Shown one piece after another: positions 9,207 through 18,534 of a stretch of DNA of 64,000 nt (within the stretch, counting starts at the first letter, position 1; the number at the start of each line of letters is the position of its first letter). The DNA is from SIG575 sp045542485 (GTDB lineage: Bacteria > Bacillota > Clostridia > Oscillospirales > Acutalibacteraceae). Location: positions 24,906 to 88,905 of the forward strand of contig JAZQLC010000046.1 in NCBI GenBank assembly GCA_045542485.1, given 5' to 3'. The position numbers and the translations under genes are program-made. The notes under the pieces were generated by a model, which had not been told where the DNA came from, did not search any database, and saw only the letters and a program-made list of their open reading frames with translations.

Positions 9207-9221
9207 TTTTCTTTCTCCGTC

Positions 9222-9695
9222 TTATATTGTCAGGTCGTCTTCATTTTTGATTTCCACTGCTTCCGCAATAACATTTTTAATCACTCTCAGACAGACTCCG
9301 AGAAATGTACCTAAGAAAGCCACGATAAAACTGAGCTGAAAATAAATTCCTAAAAATGCAAACAGAAAACACACGGCAAAACAACACCAGGAAACCCTGC
9401 GGATAAGCGAAACCGTGATGTCCGTAAACACCAGACCCTTTTTTACTCTCAAAAGAAGGAAGAACAAAAAAATGTCTGCAACAATGAAAACTGCAAGAAT
9501 AAGGTAAGATGCAATATGTACAAAAATTCTTCCCGTTTGTGTAATTTCTGTCAGGCCTCCGATAACATCCTGCGCGTCAATAAGACTGTTTACAAGAGCA
9601 GGAGCCACAAAAAGCCCTGCTGCACACGCAGCAAAAAACAGAACAGACACTGCAACAGAAAGATTTATCGATACTTTATTCGAAACTTTAAACAT
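9222..9695 (-). CDS. DUF2975 family membrane protein
   Basis: A 157-residue protein with four predicted membrane helices (about residues 10-35, 55-82, 98-118, 122-145), matching the DUF2975 topology. DUF2975 proteins are commonly paired with a small XRE regulator, which is the next gene. Whether the membrane protein controls the regulator is an inference. It is the first gene of the leftward unit and has a strong promoter. Confidence 0.8.
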   Translation of the reverse strand: MFKVSNKVSINLSVAVSVLFFAACAAGLFVAPALVNSLIDAQDVIGGLTEITQTGRIFVHIASYLILAVFIVADIFLFFLLLRVKKGLVFTDITVSLIRRVSWCCFAVCFLFAFLGIYFQLSFIVAFLGTFLGVCLRVIKNVIAEAVEIKNEDDLTI

Positions 9696-9732
9696 AATCT
9701 TTTCCTCCGAACAAAATGTATTTTACAGCATC

Positions 9733-9761
9733 ATTATAGCTTTGATTTTTGCGTTTGTCAA
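9733..9761 (-). promoter_or_regulatory. Sigma-A promoter of the DUF2975/XRE unit
   Basis: Minus strand, consensus TTGACA, 17-bp spacer, consensus TATAAT, about 38 bp upstream of the DUF2975 start. Confidence 0.85.
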
Positions 9762-9809
9762 TATATTTTTATCGTATTTCGATAAATTTATATAAAACAC
9801 ACAATTAGT

Positions 9810-9838
9810 TTGACTTTATTTCCATATTGTATTAAAAT
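9810..9838 (+). promoter_or_regulatory. Sigma-A promoter of the 849-residue protein gene
   Basis: TTGACT, 17-bp spacer, TAAAAT, 29 bp upstream of the ATG, which has an AGAGGTG ribosome site. It is back to back with the DUF2975 promoter. Confidence 0.7.
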
Positions 9839-9867
9839 ATTTTCATAAAACAGAAAGAGGTGTTTTT

Positions 9868-12417
9868 ATGAGTACCATTACAAAAGTAATCGCAACCATA
9901 CTTTCTTTTCTGCAGTTTATTTTCTGCGGAATAAGTTATGGTGACTTTGGTGAAATCTCAGATCCCGATAAAGAGGAAACTGAAATTGTAAACAACATTG
10001 ACGGACAGACCAATATGGCACAGTCAATTAAATTTGCTAATGAAGTAAAGAATCAGGCTCAGGCAAAATATACAAACCCTGACAGAAGTGCATATGAGAT
10101 GAAAAACTCTCAGATGATTTTCACTCATTCCCTTACAAAAACAAACTCTGCAACTCTCACTGACCTTGATGGAAATGTTTATATTGCAGACAGCTTTGAT
10201 ACATATTTCACCACAGTTGACGGCAAAACATATTATTCTTCCGACTCTTCAGTAGAAGGCAGAGTCAACACAATAAGACTCGGTGAATATTATTATGATT
10301 GCCATATAAGAGATTTCGACGGAAAATCTGACCTTTTCAAGGTTGATAAAACATATCACCTTTACGGCGACAGACTTTACAACCAGACGACACTTATGGC
10401 AACAGATGCCACAATAGATCTGAAAGAATTCGGCAGCATTGTAAGAATTCCCGCAGACACTGTGGTTTCCTTCCAGGCTAAAGCCGGCGGCGTAGTTTTT
10501 GACAACACAGCGGGAGAAACAGACTCACTTGAATACCTTGCCTTTGATATTAAAGATGTAGGTATTGTAGGTTTTATTATCCCCTCTGACGGCTCTGTGA
10601 AATCAATTTCACTTACCCTTGAAGACGGCTACTATGTTTTCAAGCAGGTTGCCAATTACACAGAAAGAACCGGCATCAACAAATATGATGAAACTGGCTC
10701 ACAGCCTCTTGACAATGTAACTTTCGGCACAAGAATTTATACAGACAAAACTCATTCTTTTGAGAATATCCAAAAAGAGGCTTATCTTGAAAGAAATCCT
10801 CTTTCGGGAATCACTGTTGACGGCACAGACGCAGGTGCAAGATTTGTAGGCTACGACGCTCTTCGTGGTTGTTATCTGTTCACAATGAACGGTACAGATT
10901 TCACAACTGCTTACAACAACCCTGAAAGACAGTTCAAAGCTCCCATCACAATCACCTCTGACGATAAGGACAGAACTTTCTATATCAGAATGTTCGGCAC
11001 AAACGGTTGCCTTGAAGCAGGTGCAATACTCGATGACAAAGGTGTACTTGTCCCCATTGATGTGGAGGTGTGCAAAAACTTCCAGGGAGACGGCGGCGAA
11101 CCCTTTTACAGCGTAAAAGACTATCAGTACGGCGACAGCTTCTTCCCCGTTTCAATCAAAGCAAACGAAACTCTTTCTTTCACACTTCTTAACCTCTATC
11201 AGAACTGGGGTAAATTCCCTCTCAAACAGCTTTCGGCAATCGAATTCCATGTTTCATACTATCACCTTTCAACGGGCACAACTGAATCCAACTGTATTGC
11301 ACCTTACTTTGTTTTTGGGAAAGACGGTTGGCTTCTTCCTGACTTCAGAACAAGAAGCGGTAACATCTGGCCCGAACAGCCTCAGTTCAACTCCGTAGGC
11401 ATTTTGAAATTTGTAAATTACACGCCAAAAGCACTTGGTCTTTTTGATAAAGACACAATCCTCAGCGAATATGTCAGTGCAGACATCGCATCGGTAGGTC
11501 AGACATATTCAGATATCACTCAGAATTACATTTCAGACTGCGGCTCTTACGAATACACTCTCCGTCATGTGGAATTCCCCCAGACAGATGAAAACAGAAC
11601 ATACTATACTCTCGAAATCAATTTCCTGCGCGATGTGAATTTTGCGAACTTCAGAAGAGACTTTGACCTGTTCTATTTCGACGGAAGATATGTCCAGTAT
11701 GATAAAGCAGGTTACCTTGATGAAAACAACAAGCCTGTCAGCGTAGATGTAAATTCCGGCGTTGCAACAAAATATTATACACTCGGTAACGAGTCACCCT
11801 ACTTCAGCTTCTACGATGTCACAGACGATACAAAGCATCAGATTGATGAGCGTTTCGGATGCAACTTTGGTCTTGTTGTACGCGACAGTGAAGTGATTAT
11901 CGGCGGTGAAAAGAGCAATCTCCCGCTTATGTTCCGAGAAGAATCCACAACAGAAAAATCTGCAGGTGTTCTCACTCTTGATGCAGGAAAGGTATCTTTC
12001 AAAGCAGGAGACTCAATCAAAATGAATATCGTCCTTCTCCCTTGGGGTGTAGGATATGAAGAAACTGATGCTCAGGTACAGGCTGTCCGTGAAGACAGTG
12101 CTCTCAACCCTGTGACAGTTACAGCGACAAAAGGCACTGTGAAAGAAGATAAACTCGTTCCCACCGTTATTGCCGAAAACAATGAAGCTGCTTTCTCAAT
12201 CTCAGGCGGCAGAAATAATATTGCAGTAAGAGTTGACGGATTTACAAACCTTGAATGTCCCGAAATTTATATGAACGGCGAAAAAGTGAATCTTGCTTCA
12301 TCTAACGGATATGACGGATATTCTGTATTCTACAACGATGACGGAACATACGGCTTCAGCTTTGTTTATGAGACAAAAGACCCCTTTACAACATATAGCT
12401 TTGTGGTAAAACAGTAA
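9868..12417 (+). CDS. Large secreted protein of unknown function
   Basis: An 849-residue protein with an N-terminal hydrophobic signal segment (about residues 5-24, no lipobox) and an otherwise Asp/Tyr/Thr-rich, beta-strand-dominated sequence. I recognise no catalytic motif, dockerin, S-layer or sortase signal. The C-terminal half has a segment (KAGDSIKMNIVLLPWGVGY, about residue 710) that looks like a beta-sandwich edge, and the last 100 residues look like an Ig-like fold. The pattern suits a multi-domain carbohydrate-related surface protein, but that is only an impression. Its stop shares one base with the next gene's ATG. Confidence 0.8.
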   Translation: MSTITKVIATILSFLQFIFCGISYGDFGEISDPDKEETEIVNNIDGQTNMAQSIKFANEVKNQAQAKYTNPDRSAYEMKNSQMIFTHSLTKTNSATLTDLDGNVYIADSFDTYFTTVDGKTYYSSDSSVEGRVNTIRLGEYYYDCHIRDFDGKSDLFKVDKTYHLYGDRLYNQTTLMATDATIDLKEFGSIVRIPADTVVSFQAKAGGVVFDNTAGETDSLEYLAFDIKDVGIVGFIIPSDGSVKSISLTLEDGYYVFKQVANYTERTGINKYDETGSQPLDNVTFGTRIYTDKTHSFENIQKEAYLERNPLSGITVDGTDAGARFVGYDALRGCYLFTMNGTDFTTAYNNPERQFKAPITITSDDKDRTFYIRMFGTNGCLEAGAILDDKGVLVPIDVEVCKNFQGDGGEPFYSVKDYQYGDSFFPVSIKANETLSFTLLNLYQNWGKFPLKQLSAIEFHVSYYHLSTGTTESNCIAPYFVFGKDGWLLPDFRTRSGNIWPEQPQFNSVGILKFVNYTPKALGLFDKDTILSEYVSADIASVGQTYSDITQNYISDCGSYEYTLRHVEFPQTDENRTYYTLEINFLRDVNFANFRRDFDLFYFDGRYVQYDKAGYLDENNKPVSVDVNSGVATKYYTLGNESPYFSFYDVTDDTKHQIDERFGCNFGLVVRDSEVIIGGEKSNLPLMFREESTTEKSAGVLTLDAGKVSFKAGDSIKMNIVLLPWGVGYEETDAQVQAVREDSALNPVTVTATKGTVKEDKLVPTVIAENNEAAFSISGGRNNIAVRVDGFTNLECPEIYMNGEKVNLASSNGYDGYSVFYNDDGTYGFSFVYETKDPFTTYSFVVKQ

Positions 12418-12680
12418 TGGAAAAATTTTTCATAATTTATTTAGTCCTCATCAATCTTATTACTTTCATAATCTTTGCAATCGACAAAACAAAAGCCAAG
12501 AAAAGCAAGTGGAGGATACCTGAAAAAACGCTGTTCATTCTTGCAGCAATCGGTGGCTCTGTGGGTGCCCTTGCAGGAATGTACACATTCAGACATAAGA
12601 CAAAGAAAAAATCTTTCAAATTCGGCATACCTGCAATATTGATTGCACAGATTGTTCTGATTTATTTCATAGTAAGATAA
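12417..12680 (+). CDS. DUF1294 family small membrane protein
   Basis: An 87-residue protein matching DUF1294: a first helix ending in FAIDKTKAKKSKWRIPE, then the conserved GGSVGALAGMYTFRHKTKKKSF motif and a C-terminal helix. The family is widespread, two- or three-helix and of unknown function. It is translationally coupled (TAATG) to the preceding secreted protein and ends just before a strong terminator. Confidence 0.93.
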   Translation: MEKFFIIYLVLINLITFIIFAIDKTKAKKSKWRIPEKTLFILAAIGGSVGALAGMYTFRHKTKKKSFKFGIPAILIAQIVLIYFIVR

Positions 12681-12684
12681 AGAA

Positions 12685-12718
12685 ACTACCCAAGAAATTT
12701 TAGAATTTCTTGGGTAGT
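12685..12718. terminator. Strong terminator between convergent operons
   Basis: A 15-bp perfect stem with a 4-nt loop, followed on the plus strand by six T. It separates the DUF1294 gene from the malic enzyme gene and probably stops both directions. Confidence 0.92.
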
Positions 12719-12743
12719 AATTTTTTAACTTTCAGTTTTTCGT

Positions 12744-13922
12744 TCAGATTCTTGCTACGCCTGTTTTTCTTGCAGCTTCTGCAACTGCTGCTGCAACTGT
12801 TTTGCCCACTCTTTCATCAAAAGCTTTGGGAATGATATATTCGGGACAAAGCTCTTCGTCTGAAACAAGAGATGCGATAGCCTTTGCTGCTGCGATTTTC
12901 ATTTCCTCATTGATATCACTTGCTCTTACATCAAGTGCACCGCGGAAAATTCCGGGGAAAGCAAGAACATTGTTAATCTGGTTTGGATAGTCGCTTCTGC
13001 CGGTACCAACAACTGCCGCACCTGCTGCCTTTGCTTCATCAGGCATAATTTCAGGCACGGGGTTAGCCATAGCCATAACAATTGCATCTTTTGCCATTGA
13101 TTTAATCATATCCTGAGAAACGCAACCGGGTGCTGAAACACCAACGAGCACATCTGCACCCTTAAGTGCATCTGCAAGTGTACCGTCAATATTATCCTTG
13201 TTAGAAATTTCTGCCATTTCTTCCTGAGCAGAGGTCATACCTTCTTTGCCCTTGCATACAATACCGAAACGGTCGCACATAATAACATTTTTAACTCCGA
13301 CCTGAATGAAGAGTTTTGCAATCGCAATACCTGCTGAACCTGCACCGTTGATTACAACTGTCGCGTCTTCAACTTTTTTGCCAACGCATTTCAGAGCATT
13401 CATAAGTGCTGCTGAGCAGACAATTGCTGTACCGTGCTGGTCATCGTGGAAAACAGGGATATCAACATCTTCTCTTTCCTTGAGTTTTCTTTCAATTTCG
13501 AAGCAACGGGGTGCCGCAATATCCTCAAGATTGATGCCACCGAAGGAACCTGCAAGAAGTGCGATTGTATTTACGATTTCGTCAACATCCTTTGAACGGA
13601 TGCAGAGAGGGAATGCGTCAACACCTGCAAACTCCTTGAAAAGAACGCATTTGCCTTCCATAACGGGCATACCCGCTTCGGGACCGATGTCACCGAGACC
13701 AAGAACTGCAGTACCGTCTGTGATAACTGCAACAAGGTTGTGACGGCGTGTAAGCTCATAGCTCTTGCTGTAATCCTTGTTGATTTCAAGACAAGGCTGT
13801 GCAACGCCGGGTGTATATGCAAGAGAAAGTGACTCCTTATCATTCACCTTTGCTCTTGCGTTAACTTCAATTTTGCCCTGCCACTCATAATGACATTCAA
13901 GGGCTTTCTTTGCATAATCCAT
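12744..13922 (-). CDS. NAD(P)-dependent malic enzyme
   Basis: A 392-residue short-form bacterial malic enzyme: SLAYTPGVAQPCLEI, the active-site TDGTAVLGLGDIGPEAGMPVMEGK, FHDDQHGTAIV (metal-binding Asp), the Rossmann motif INGAGSAGIAIAKL, and GTGRSDYPNQINNVLAFPG. It converts malate to pyruvate and CO2. No phosphotransacetylase extension is present. It is the third gene of the operon with glycerol kinase and an Ldh2-type dehydrogenase, 10 bp after the latter. NAD versus NADP preference cannot be read from the sequence. Confidence 0.96.
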   Translation of the reverse strand: MDYAKKALECHYEWQGKIEVNARAKVNDKESLSLAYTPGVAQPCLEINKDYSKSYELTRRHNLVAVITDGTAVLGLGDIGPEAGMPVMEGKCVLFKEFAGVDAFPLCIRSKDVDEIVNTIALLAGSFGGINLEDIAAPRCFEIERKLKEREDVDIPVFHDDQHGTAIVCSAALMNALKCVGKKVEDATVVINGAGSAGIAIAKLFIQVGVKNVIMCDRFGIVCKGKEGMTSAQEEMAEISNKDNIDGTLADALKGADVLVGVSAPGCVSQDMIKSMAKDAIVMAMANPVPEIMPDEAKAAGAAVVGTGRSDYPNQINNVLAFPGIFRGALDVRASDINEEMKIAAAKAIASLVSDEELCPEYIIPKAFDERVGKTVAAAVAEAARKTGVARI

Positions 13923-13932
13923 TTTTATTACC

Positions 13933-15039
13933 TCATTCCCAGGGGAATTTATAGTCGAGACCTAAATCGTCGCGTACCTTTGACATTTCTTTCTGAACTG
14001 ATTCATTGATGGGAACACCTGAATCTTTTCTTTCCTGCCAGATTTCGTATTCCTTTTCCCCTGCTGTGTAAATTCTGTCCTGACCGGGAGCCTTCTTTGA
14101 AGCTCTGATTGAACGGATGATATCTCCCGCCTTTTTTCTGCAAAGCTCTTCCCCGAGGAAGTGGTCTGTGTCGATTGCAATAAAGAAGTGACCGAGATGA
14201 TAGGGAACTTTTTCACCGTTTTCTCCTACACCGTCAAGTGACTTACCGTAGTCGCCATCCTGAAGAACTGATGAGAAGAATTCAACAGCAAGAGCAAAGC
14301 CGTAACCTTTATATCCGCCGAGAGCCTCACCGATACCGCCGAGAGTTGTAAGCGCAGCAGTACCGTTACGGATTTTCTTAAGTGCCACACCTGCATCACC
14401 CTCAACAGGCTCACCGTCAATACCGATGATTGTACCGGGGTGAACATCTTCGCCGATTCTCTCATAATACTCAACCTTGCCGTTCTGAGTGATTGAAGTT
14501 GCGCAGTCAAAGTTGAAGTCAAACTCTTCATCTGTGGGAACACCGATTGTGAAGGGGTTTGTACCGAACATACCCTCAACGCCGTGTGTGGGGGCAACTG
14601 AAGGACGGGCGTTTGTACCCGTCATACCGATACAACCTGCTTTTGTTGCCATAGTTGTATAGTAACCTGCAATACCGTAGTGGCAGGAGTTACGCACAAC
14701 TACCATACCCATACCGTATTCTTTAGCCTTTTTAATAGCAAGTGACATAGCCTTGTGGCCGATAACCTGACCCATACCGTCGTGACCGTCAACAACAGCA
14801 GTTGTAGGTGTTTCTTTGATAATTTCAAAGTTTGTCACGGGATTCTGGATACCCCAGTTGATTCTGTCGATGTAGATAGGCTTGAATCTGTTACAACCGT
14901 GTGATTCAATACCTCTTCTGTCTGATTCGAGAAGGACATCTGTACAGATTTCTGCATCCTCTCTGGGAACACCTGCTCCCACAAATGCGTCAGTGATAAA
15001 ATCCTGAGCCGTTTTCCAATCAAGAATTACTTTTCCCAT
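13933..15039 (-). CDS. Ldh2-family malate/lactate/ureidoglycolate-type dehydrogenase
   Basis: A 368-residue member of the Ldh2 (MDH/YlbC) family of non-Rossmann NAD(P)-dependent 2-hydroxyacid dehydrogenases. Family marks are SDRRGIESHG near residue 45, VVRNSCHYGIAGYY with the catalytic His, FGTNPFTIGVPT, and GYKGYGFALAVE. It sits between glpK and malic enzyme, so malate is an attractive substrate (malate-oxaloacetate with malate-pyruvate), but lactate, sulfolactate or ureidoglycolate cannot be excluded. Confidence 0.9.
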   Translation of the reverse strand: MGKVILDWKTAQDFITDAFVGAGVPREDAEICTDVLLESDRRGIESHGCNRFKPIYIDRINWGIQNPVTNFEIIKETPTTAVVDGHDGMGQVIGHKAMSLAIKKAKEYGMGMVVVRNSCHYGIAGYYTTMATKAGCIGMTGTNARPSVAPTHGVEGMFGTNPFTIGVPTDEEFDFNFDCATSITQNGKVEYYERIGEDVHPGTIIGIDGEPVEGDAGVALKKIRNGTAALTTLGGIGEALGGYKGYGFALAVEFFSSVLQDGDYGKSLDGVGENGEKVPYHLGHFFIAIDTDHFLGEELCRKKAGDIIRSIRASKKAPGQDRIYTAGEKEYEIWQERKDSGVPINESVQKEMSKVRDDLGLDYKFPWE

Positions 15040-15067
15040 ATATTTTTACTCCTTCCAGATTAATTTC

Positions 15068-16570
15068 TTATTCCTGTTCTTCCCAGTCCATAGAGCGTTT
15101 GACTGCTTTCTTCCAACCTGCGTACAGCTTATTACGGCTGTCCATATCCATTTCAGGTGTGAATATTCTGTCAACCTCTCTGAGAGAAGCAAGTTCCGTT
15201 TCGTCTTTCCAATATCCTACTGCAAGACCTGCAAGAAAAGCTGCACCGAGAGCCGTCGTTTCAACCATTTTCGGACGGTCAACAGGTGTTCTTATCATAT
15301 TTGACTGAATCTGCATCATTATGTTGCTGACTGATGCGCCACCGTCAACACGAAGTGAAGAAAGCTCGATTCCTGAGTCTGCGTTCATAGCTTCAAGCAA
15401 GTCTGTCATCTGAAAAGCGATGCTCTCAAGACATGCACGGGCAATATGCGCTCTGTTTGCACCGCGTGTAAGACCCATCATACAGCCTCTTGCGTACATA
15501 TCCCAATAAGGTGCACCGAGACCTGTAAATGCAGGAACAAAATAAACTCCGTTTGCATCTTCAACACTTTCGGCAAGTTCGTCAACACGGGGAGCAGTAT
15601 CAATCAGACGGACTTCATCGCGAAGCCATTTGATAACTGACCCTGCATTGAAAGCACTACCCTCAATAGAATATGTAACTTTGTCTCCGATACCCCACGC
15701 AACACCTGAAACAAGATTATTTTTTGAACGAACTCTTGTTTCACCTGTGTTCATAAGAAGGAAACAACCTGTACCGTATGTATTTTTAGCCTGACCTTTC
15801 TCGAAACAAGCCTGACCGTAAAGGGCTGCAGGTTGGTCGCCGATTGAACTTGAAACGGGAACTCCTGCCAAATCTTCAAGACCTAAAATGCCCTCTGAAA
15901 CATAGCCGTAAATTTCGCTTGAAGGTCTTACCTCGGGAAGCATACTCATAGGCACTCCGAGTTCACTGCAGAGTTTTTCGTCCCAGCAAAGCTTATCAAC
16001 ATCAAAAAGCATTGTTCTTGATGCGTTTGAGTAGTCCGTAACATGACAGCCCGTAAGCTTCCAGATAAGCCATGTATCAACTGTTCCGAAAAGCAGATCT
16101 CCTCTTTCAGCAGCTTCTCTTGCGCCCGGAACATTGTCTAAAATCCATCTGATTTTTGTGCCTGAAAAGTAAGCGTCAATAAGCAGACCCGTCTTTTCCT
16201 TTACATATTCCTCAAGACCTCTTGCTTTAAGCTCCTCGCACATTTTTGCCGTTCTTCGACACTGCCACACAATTGCGTTATAAACGGGTTTACCTGTGTT
16301 TTTATCCCACACAATTGTAGTTTCGCGCTGGTTTGTAATGCCGATAGCAGCAATCTGCGAAGGCTCCACATCAGACTGAGCGAAAAGCTGAGTTATTGAG
16401 TTGAACTGACTGTAAAGGATTTCCATAGGGTCGTGTTCAACCCATCCTGAATTCGGATAAATCTGATTGAATTCCTTCTGTGCCTTTGCGGCAATTCTGC
16501 CGTATTTATCAAAAGCAACTGCCCTTGAACTTGTTGTTCCCTGGTCGAGGGAGAGAATATATTTTTCCAT
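15068..16570 (-). CDS. glpK: Glycerol kinase
   Basis: A 500-residue FGGY-family kinase, full length for GlpK. It shows the N-terminal LSLDQGTTSSRAV phosphate loop, GITNQRETT, the FGGY signature-1 region around YNAIVWQCRRT and the C-terminal FVPAFTGLGAPYWD and LRVDGGASVSN motifs. It phosphorylates glycerol to sn-glycerol-3-phosphate in the cytoplasm. It heads the three-gene operon and has an AGGAGG site 7 nt before the ATG. No glycerol facilitator or glpD is in the window. Confidence 0.98.
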   Translation of the reverse strand: MEKYILSLDQGTTSSRAVAFDKYGRIAAKAQKEFNQIYPNSGWVEHDPMEILYSQFNSITQLFAQSDVEPSQIAAIGITNQRETTIVWDKNTGKPVYNAIVWQCRRTAKMCEELKARGLEEYVKEKTGLLIDAYFSGTKIRWILDNVPGAREAAERGDLLFGTVDTWLIWKLTGCHVTDYSNASRTMLFDVDKLCWDEKLCSELGVPMSMLPEVRPSSEIYGYVSEGILGLEDLAGVPVSSSIGDQPAALYGQACFEKGQAKNTYGTGCFLLMNTGETRVRSKNNLVSGVAWGIGDKVTYSIEGSAFNAGSVIKWLRDEVRLIDTAPRVDELAESVEDANGVYFVPAFTGLGAPYWDMYARGCMMGLTRGANRAHIARACLESIAFQMTDLLEAMNADSGIELSSLRVDGGASVSNIMMQIQSNMIRTPVDRPKMVETTALGAAFLAGLAVGYWKDETELASLREVDRIFTPEMDMDSRNKLYAGWKKAVKRSMDWEEQE

Positions 16571-16665
16571 ATCATATCCTCCTGAAAAAACGAAGAGAAA
16601 ACCTACACCCTGAAGAATTTCAAGTTGTCCGTTTTCCCTCCGAAATTTTATTATTCTACATTAAT

Positions 16666-16694
16666 ATCTTAATCCAAATACCGCCAAAAGTCAA
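16666..16694 (-). promoter_or_regulatory. Sigma-A promoter of the glpK operon
   Basis: Minus strand TTGACT, 17-bp spacer, TAAGAT, in the 144-bp gap upstream of glpK. The leader from here to the start codon is about 90 nt and contains no hairpin I could identify. Confidence 0.6.
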
Positions 16695-16714
16695 TATACA
16701 GACAGCGCCGTTTG

Positions 16715-17836
16715 TTATACTTTCTGATTCTTTCTGAAGTTAGGCATATCAAGAGCCTTGCCACCGTTCTGAACAGAAATATTTGAAAGAAGAGCAACTG
16801 CACTCCACTCTGCTGCATCGTAAACATCAACATAGGGTTTTGTGCCGTTGGCAACTGCGTCAATGAAATCCTTTACAATGAAGAAGTCGCCGCCCTCATG
16901 GCCTGTCTTTCTCTGCTCCTCTGTTGCTGTCTTGTATCTTTCGGGAAGGTACAGACCCTCATATTCTTTAAGGGGCTGCCACTCCTGCTTGTAGCCGTAT
17001 ACAGCGTCTTCAGGTTTGATATGTACCTTATGAACATCGCCGAGACCTCTCGGTGCTTCATAGGCTCCGTTTGTACCCTGAAGAAGATAATAGTTCATAT
17101 TGTGAGGTCTGTTTGAAATGCAGTCAACGCGTACCTTTACAAGCTCACCGCCATCAAGGGTGCACATTGTAACTGTTGTGTCATCCTGATTAAACTGAGG
17201 TGCTGTGAAGCTGCCTGTACCGAAAGATGAAACCGATGTGATTCTCTTTCCTGCAGGGAAGCATTTCATAACGGGGCCGAGAGAGTGTGTGGGATAGAAG
17301 CAACCTCTTGTGCCCAGCTGCCAATAACTTCTCCATGAAGTCTTGCCGTTTTTATAAACTGCAAGGTCTTTGATGTCGTGGAGATATTCGCCCTCTGCGT
17401 AATAAAGCTTACCGAAAAGACCTGCCTCTGACATATTTCTTATCATCTGTGCCTGAGGTGAATAGCAGTAGTTTTCTGCCATCATATATGTCTTTCCGCT
17501 CTTTTCAACTGCCTCAACGAGCCAGTGAAGTTCATCCATTGTAACACCTGCAGTAACTTCACTCATTACGTGCTTTCCTGCCTCAAGAGCAGCAAGTGTC
17601 TGCATAACGTGGTACTGCATGGGTGTTGCAATAATAACTGCGTCGATATCGCTTTCGAGCATATCGTCATAGATTCTGTATGTTTTCGGGATGTTGTATG
17701 TTTCAGAAATTTCTTTAAGAACTGTTTCGTCAAGGTCGCAGATTGCTGTGATTTCAACATTTTCACAATTCTGCAGACCCATAATCATACATTTGCCTCT
17801 TGCGCCGACTATACCGACTTTAATTTTCTTACTCAT
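16715..17836 (-). CDS. Gfo/Idh/MocA-family oxidoreductase
   Basis: A 373-residue NAD(P)-dependent oxidoreductase: an N-terminal Rossmann motif VGIVGARGKC, then DAVIIATPMQYHV, the conserved GKHVMSEVTAG (the EKP-motif position reads EVT here) and an alpha/beta C-terminal domain with the RGCFYPTHSLGP segment. These enzymes act on sugars, inositols or glycosides. The start at 17836 is chosen for its GGAGG site; it lies 2 nt after the stop of the GNAT gene, so the two are coupled. The Lys of the usual EKP motif is replaced by Val, which makes the exact chemistry uncertain. Confidence 0.88.
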   Translation of the reverse strand: MSKKIKVGIVGARGKCMIMGLQNCENVEITAICDLDETVLKEISETYNIPKTYRIYDDMLESDIDAVIIATPMQYHVMQTLAALEAGKHVMSEVTAGVTMDELHWLVEAVEKSGKTYMMAENYCYSPQAQMIRNMSEAGLFGKLYYAEGEYLHDIKDLAVYKNGKTSWRSYWQLGTRGCFYPTHSLGPVMKCFPAGKRITSVSSFGTGSFTAPQFNQDDTTVTMCTLDGGELVKVRVDCISNRPHNMNYYLLQGTNGAYEAPRGLGDVHKVHIKPEDAVYGYKQEWQPLKEYEGLYLPERYKTATEEQRKTGHEGGDFFIVKDFIDAVANGTKPYVDVYDAAEWSAVALLSNISVQNGGKALDMPNFRKNQKV

Positions 17837-17838
17837 TT

Positions 17839-18420
17839 TCAGTCCTCCAATCTGATATAACAATGATGACTTGCGTCTTCTTCCTTGAGCATTTCAAGTT
17901 CCTTGATACCGTATTCTTTCATAACAGCTACCCAACGGTCATACATTCCTTCATCATATTCAACGGGCTGGAAGCCGTATGAAAGGTAGCTTCTTACTGC
18001 TGCTTTTCTCCATTCATCAGTTGTAAGGAAAGCGTAGTCACAACCGTCATTATAAAGCTTGTTTACGGCAATCTGATTAAGAACATTACCGAGACCTCTG
18101 CCTCTCATATCACTTCTTACAGACACCATATGAACATGACCGATATTCTTATCAGGATGATGAATTACTGCAGTTGTTGCCACGTGTTCACCCTCAAAGT
18201 CGATAAAGAAAAGGTCTTTTTCGGGGATAAGGTCGTCGCATCCGAAAATTGCATCCTGAAAATTCTTCTCAGTTGCATCTTCGCCGACAAGACCGTTTTT
18301 ACAGATTTCAATCCACGCAGGGATATCGCTTTCGTCCTTATAATTAGAAACGGTAAAGCCTTCAGGGAGCTTTACAGGTTCAGGTTTCTGCCTTTTCCAA
18401 TACATTTTAAGCTGTGCCAT
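17839..18420 (-). CDS. GNAT-family N-acetyltransferase
   Basis: A 193-residue GNAT protein. The acetyl-CoA motif is VSVRSDMRGRGLGNVLNQIA (R-G-R-G-L-G pyrophosphate loop), followed by YAFLTTDEWRKAAVRSYLSYGFQPV, the usual beta5 and GF motif. The start at 18420 is preferred to the one at 18438 because AAGGAGA lies at the right distance. The acceptor substrate is unknown; coupling to a sugar-type oxidoreductase suggests small-molecule metabolism. Confidence 0.88.
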   Translation of the reverse strand: MAQLKMYWKRQKPEPVKLPEGFTVSNYKDESDIPAWIEICKNGLVGEDATEKNFQDAIFGCDDLIPEKDLFFIDFEGEHVATTAVIHHPDKNIGHVHMVSVRSDMRGRGLGNVLNQIAVNKLYNDGCDYAFLTTDEWRKAAVRSYLSYGFQPVEYDEGMYDRWVAVMKEYGIKELEMLKEEDASHHCYIRLED

Positions 18421-18453
18421 ATTCTTTCTCCTTGCCATATTATTATATAAAAT

Positions 18454-18482
18454 ATTCTATCACACTTTTTTTATTTTTTCAA
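18454..18482 (-). promoter_or_regulatory. Sigma-A promoter of the GNAT/Gfo-Idh-MocA unit
   Basis: Minus strand TTGAAA, 17-bp spacer, TAGAAT, about 35 bp upstream of the GNAT start. Confidence 0.7.
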
Positions 18483-18500
18483 TCATCTTAGAATAAAAAC

Positions 18501-18528
18501 TGCATCAATACCTGAAGGTATTGATGCA
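18501..18528 (-). terminator. Terminator of the dockerin-SpoIID gene
   Basis: A 12-bp perfect stem (TGCATCAATACC) with a 4-nt loop, followed on the minus strand by GTTTTTA, just after the stop of the gene at 18535. Confidence 0.85.
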
Positions 18529-18534
18529 GAAACT

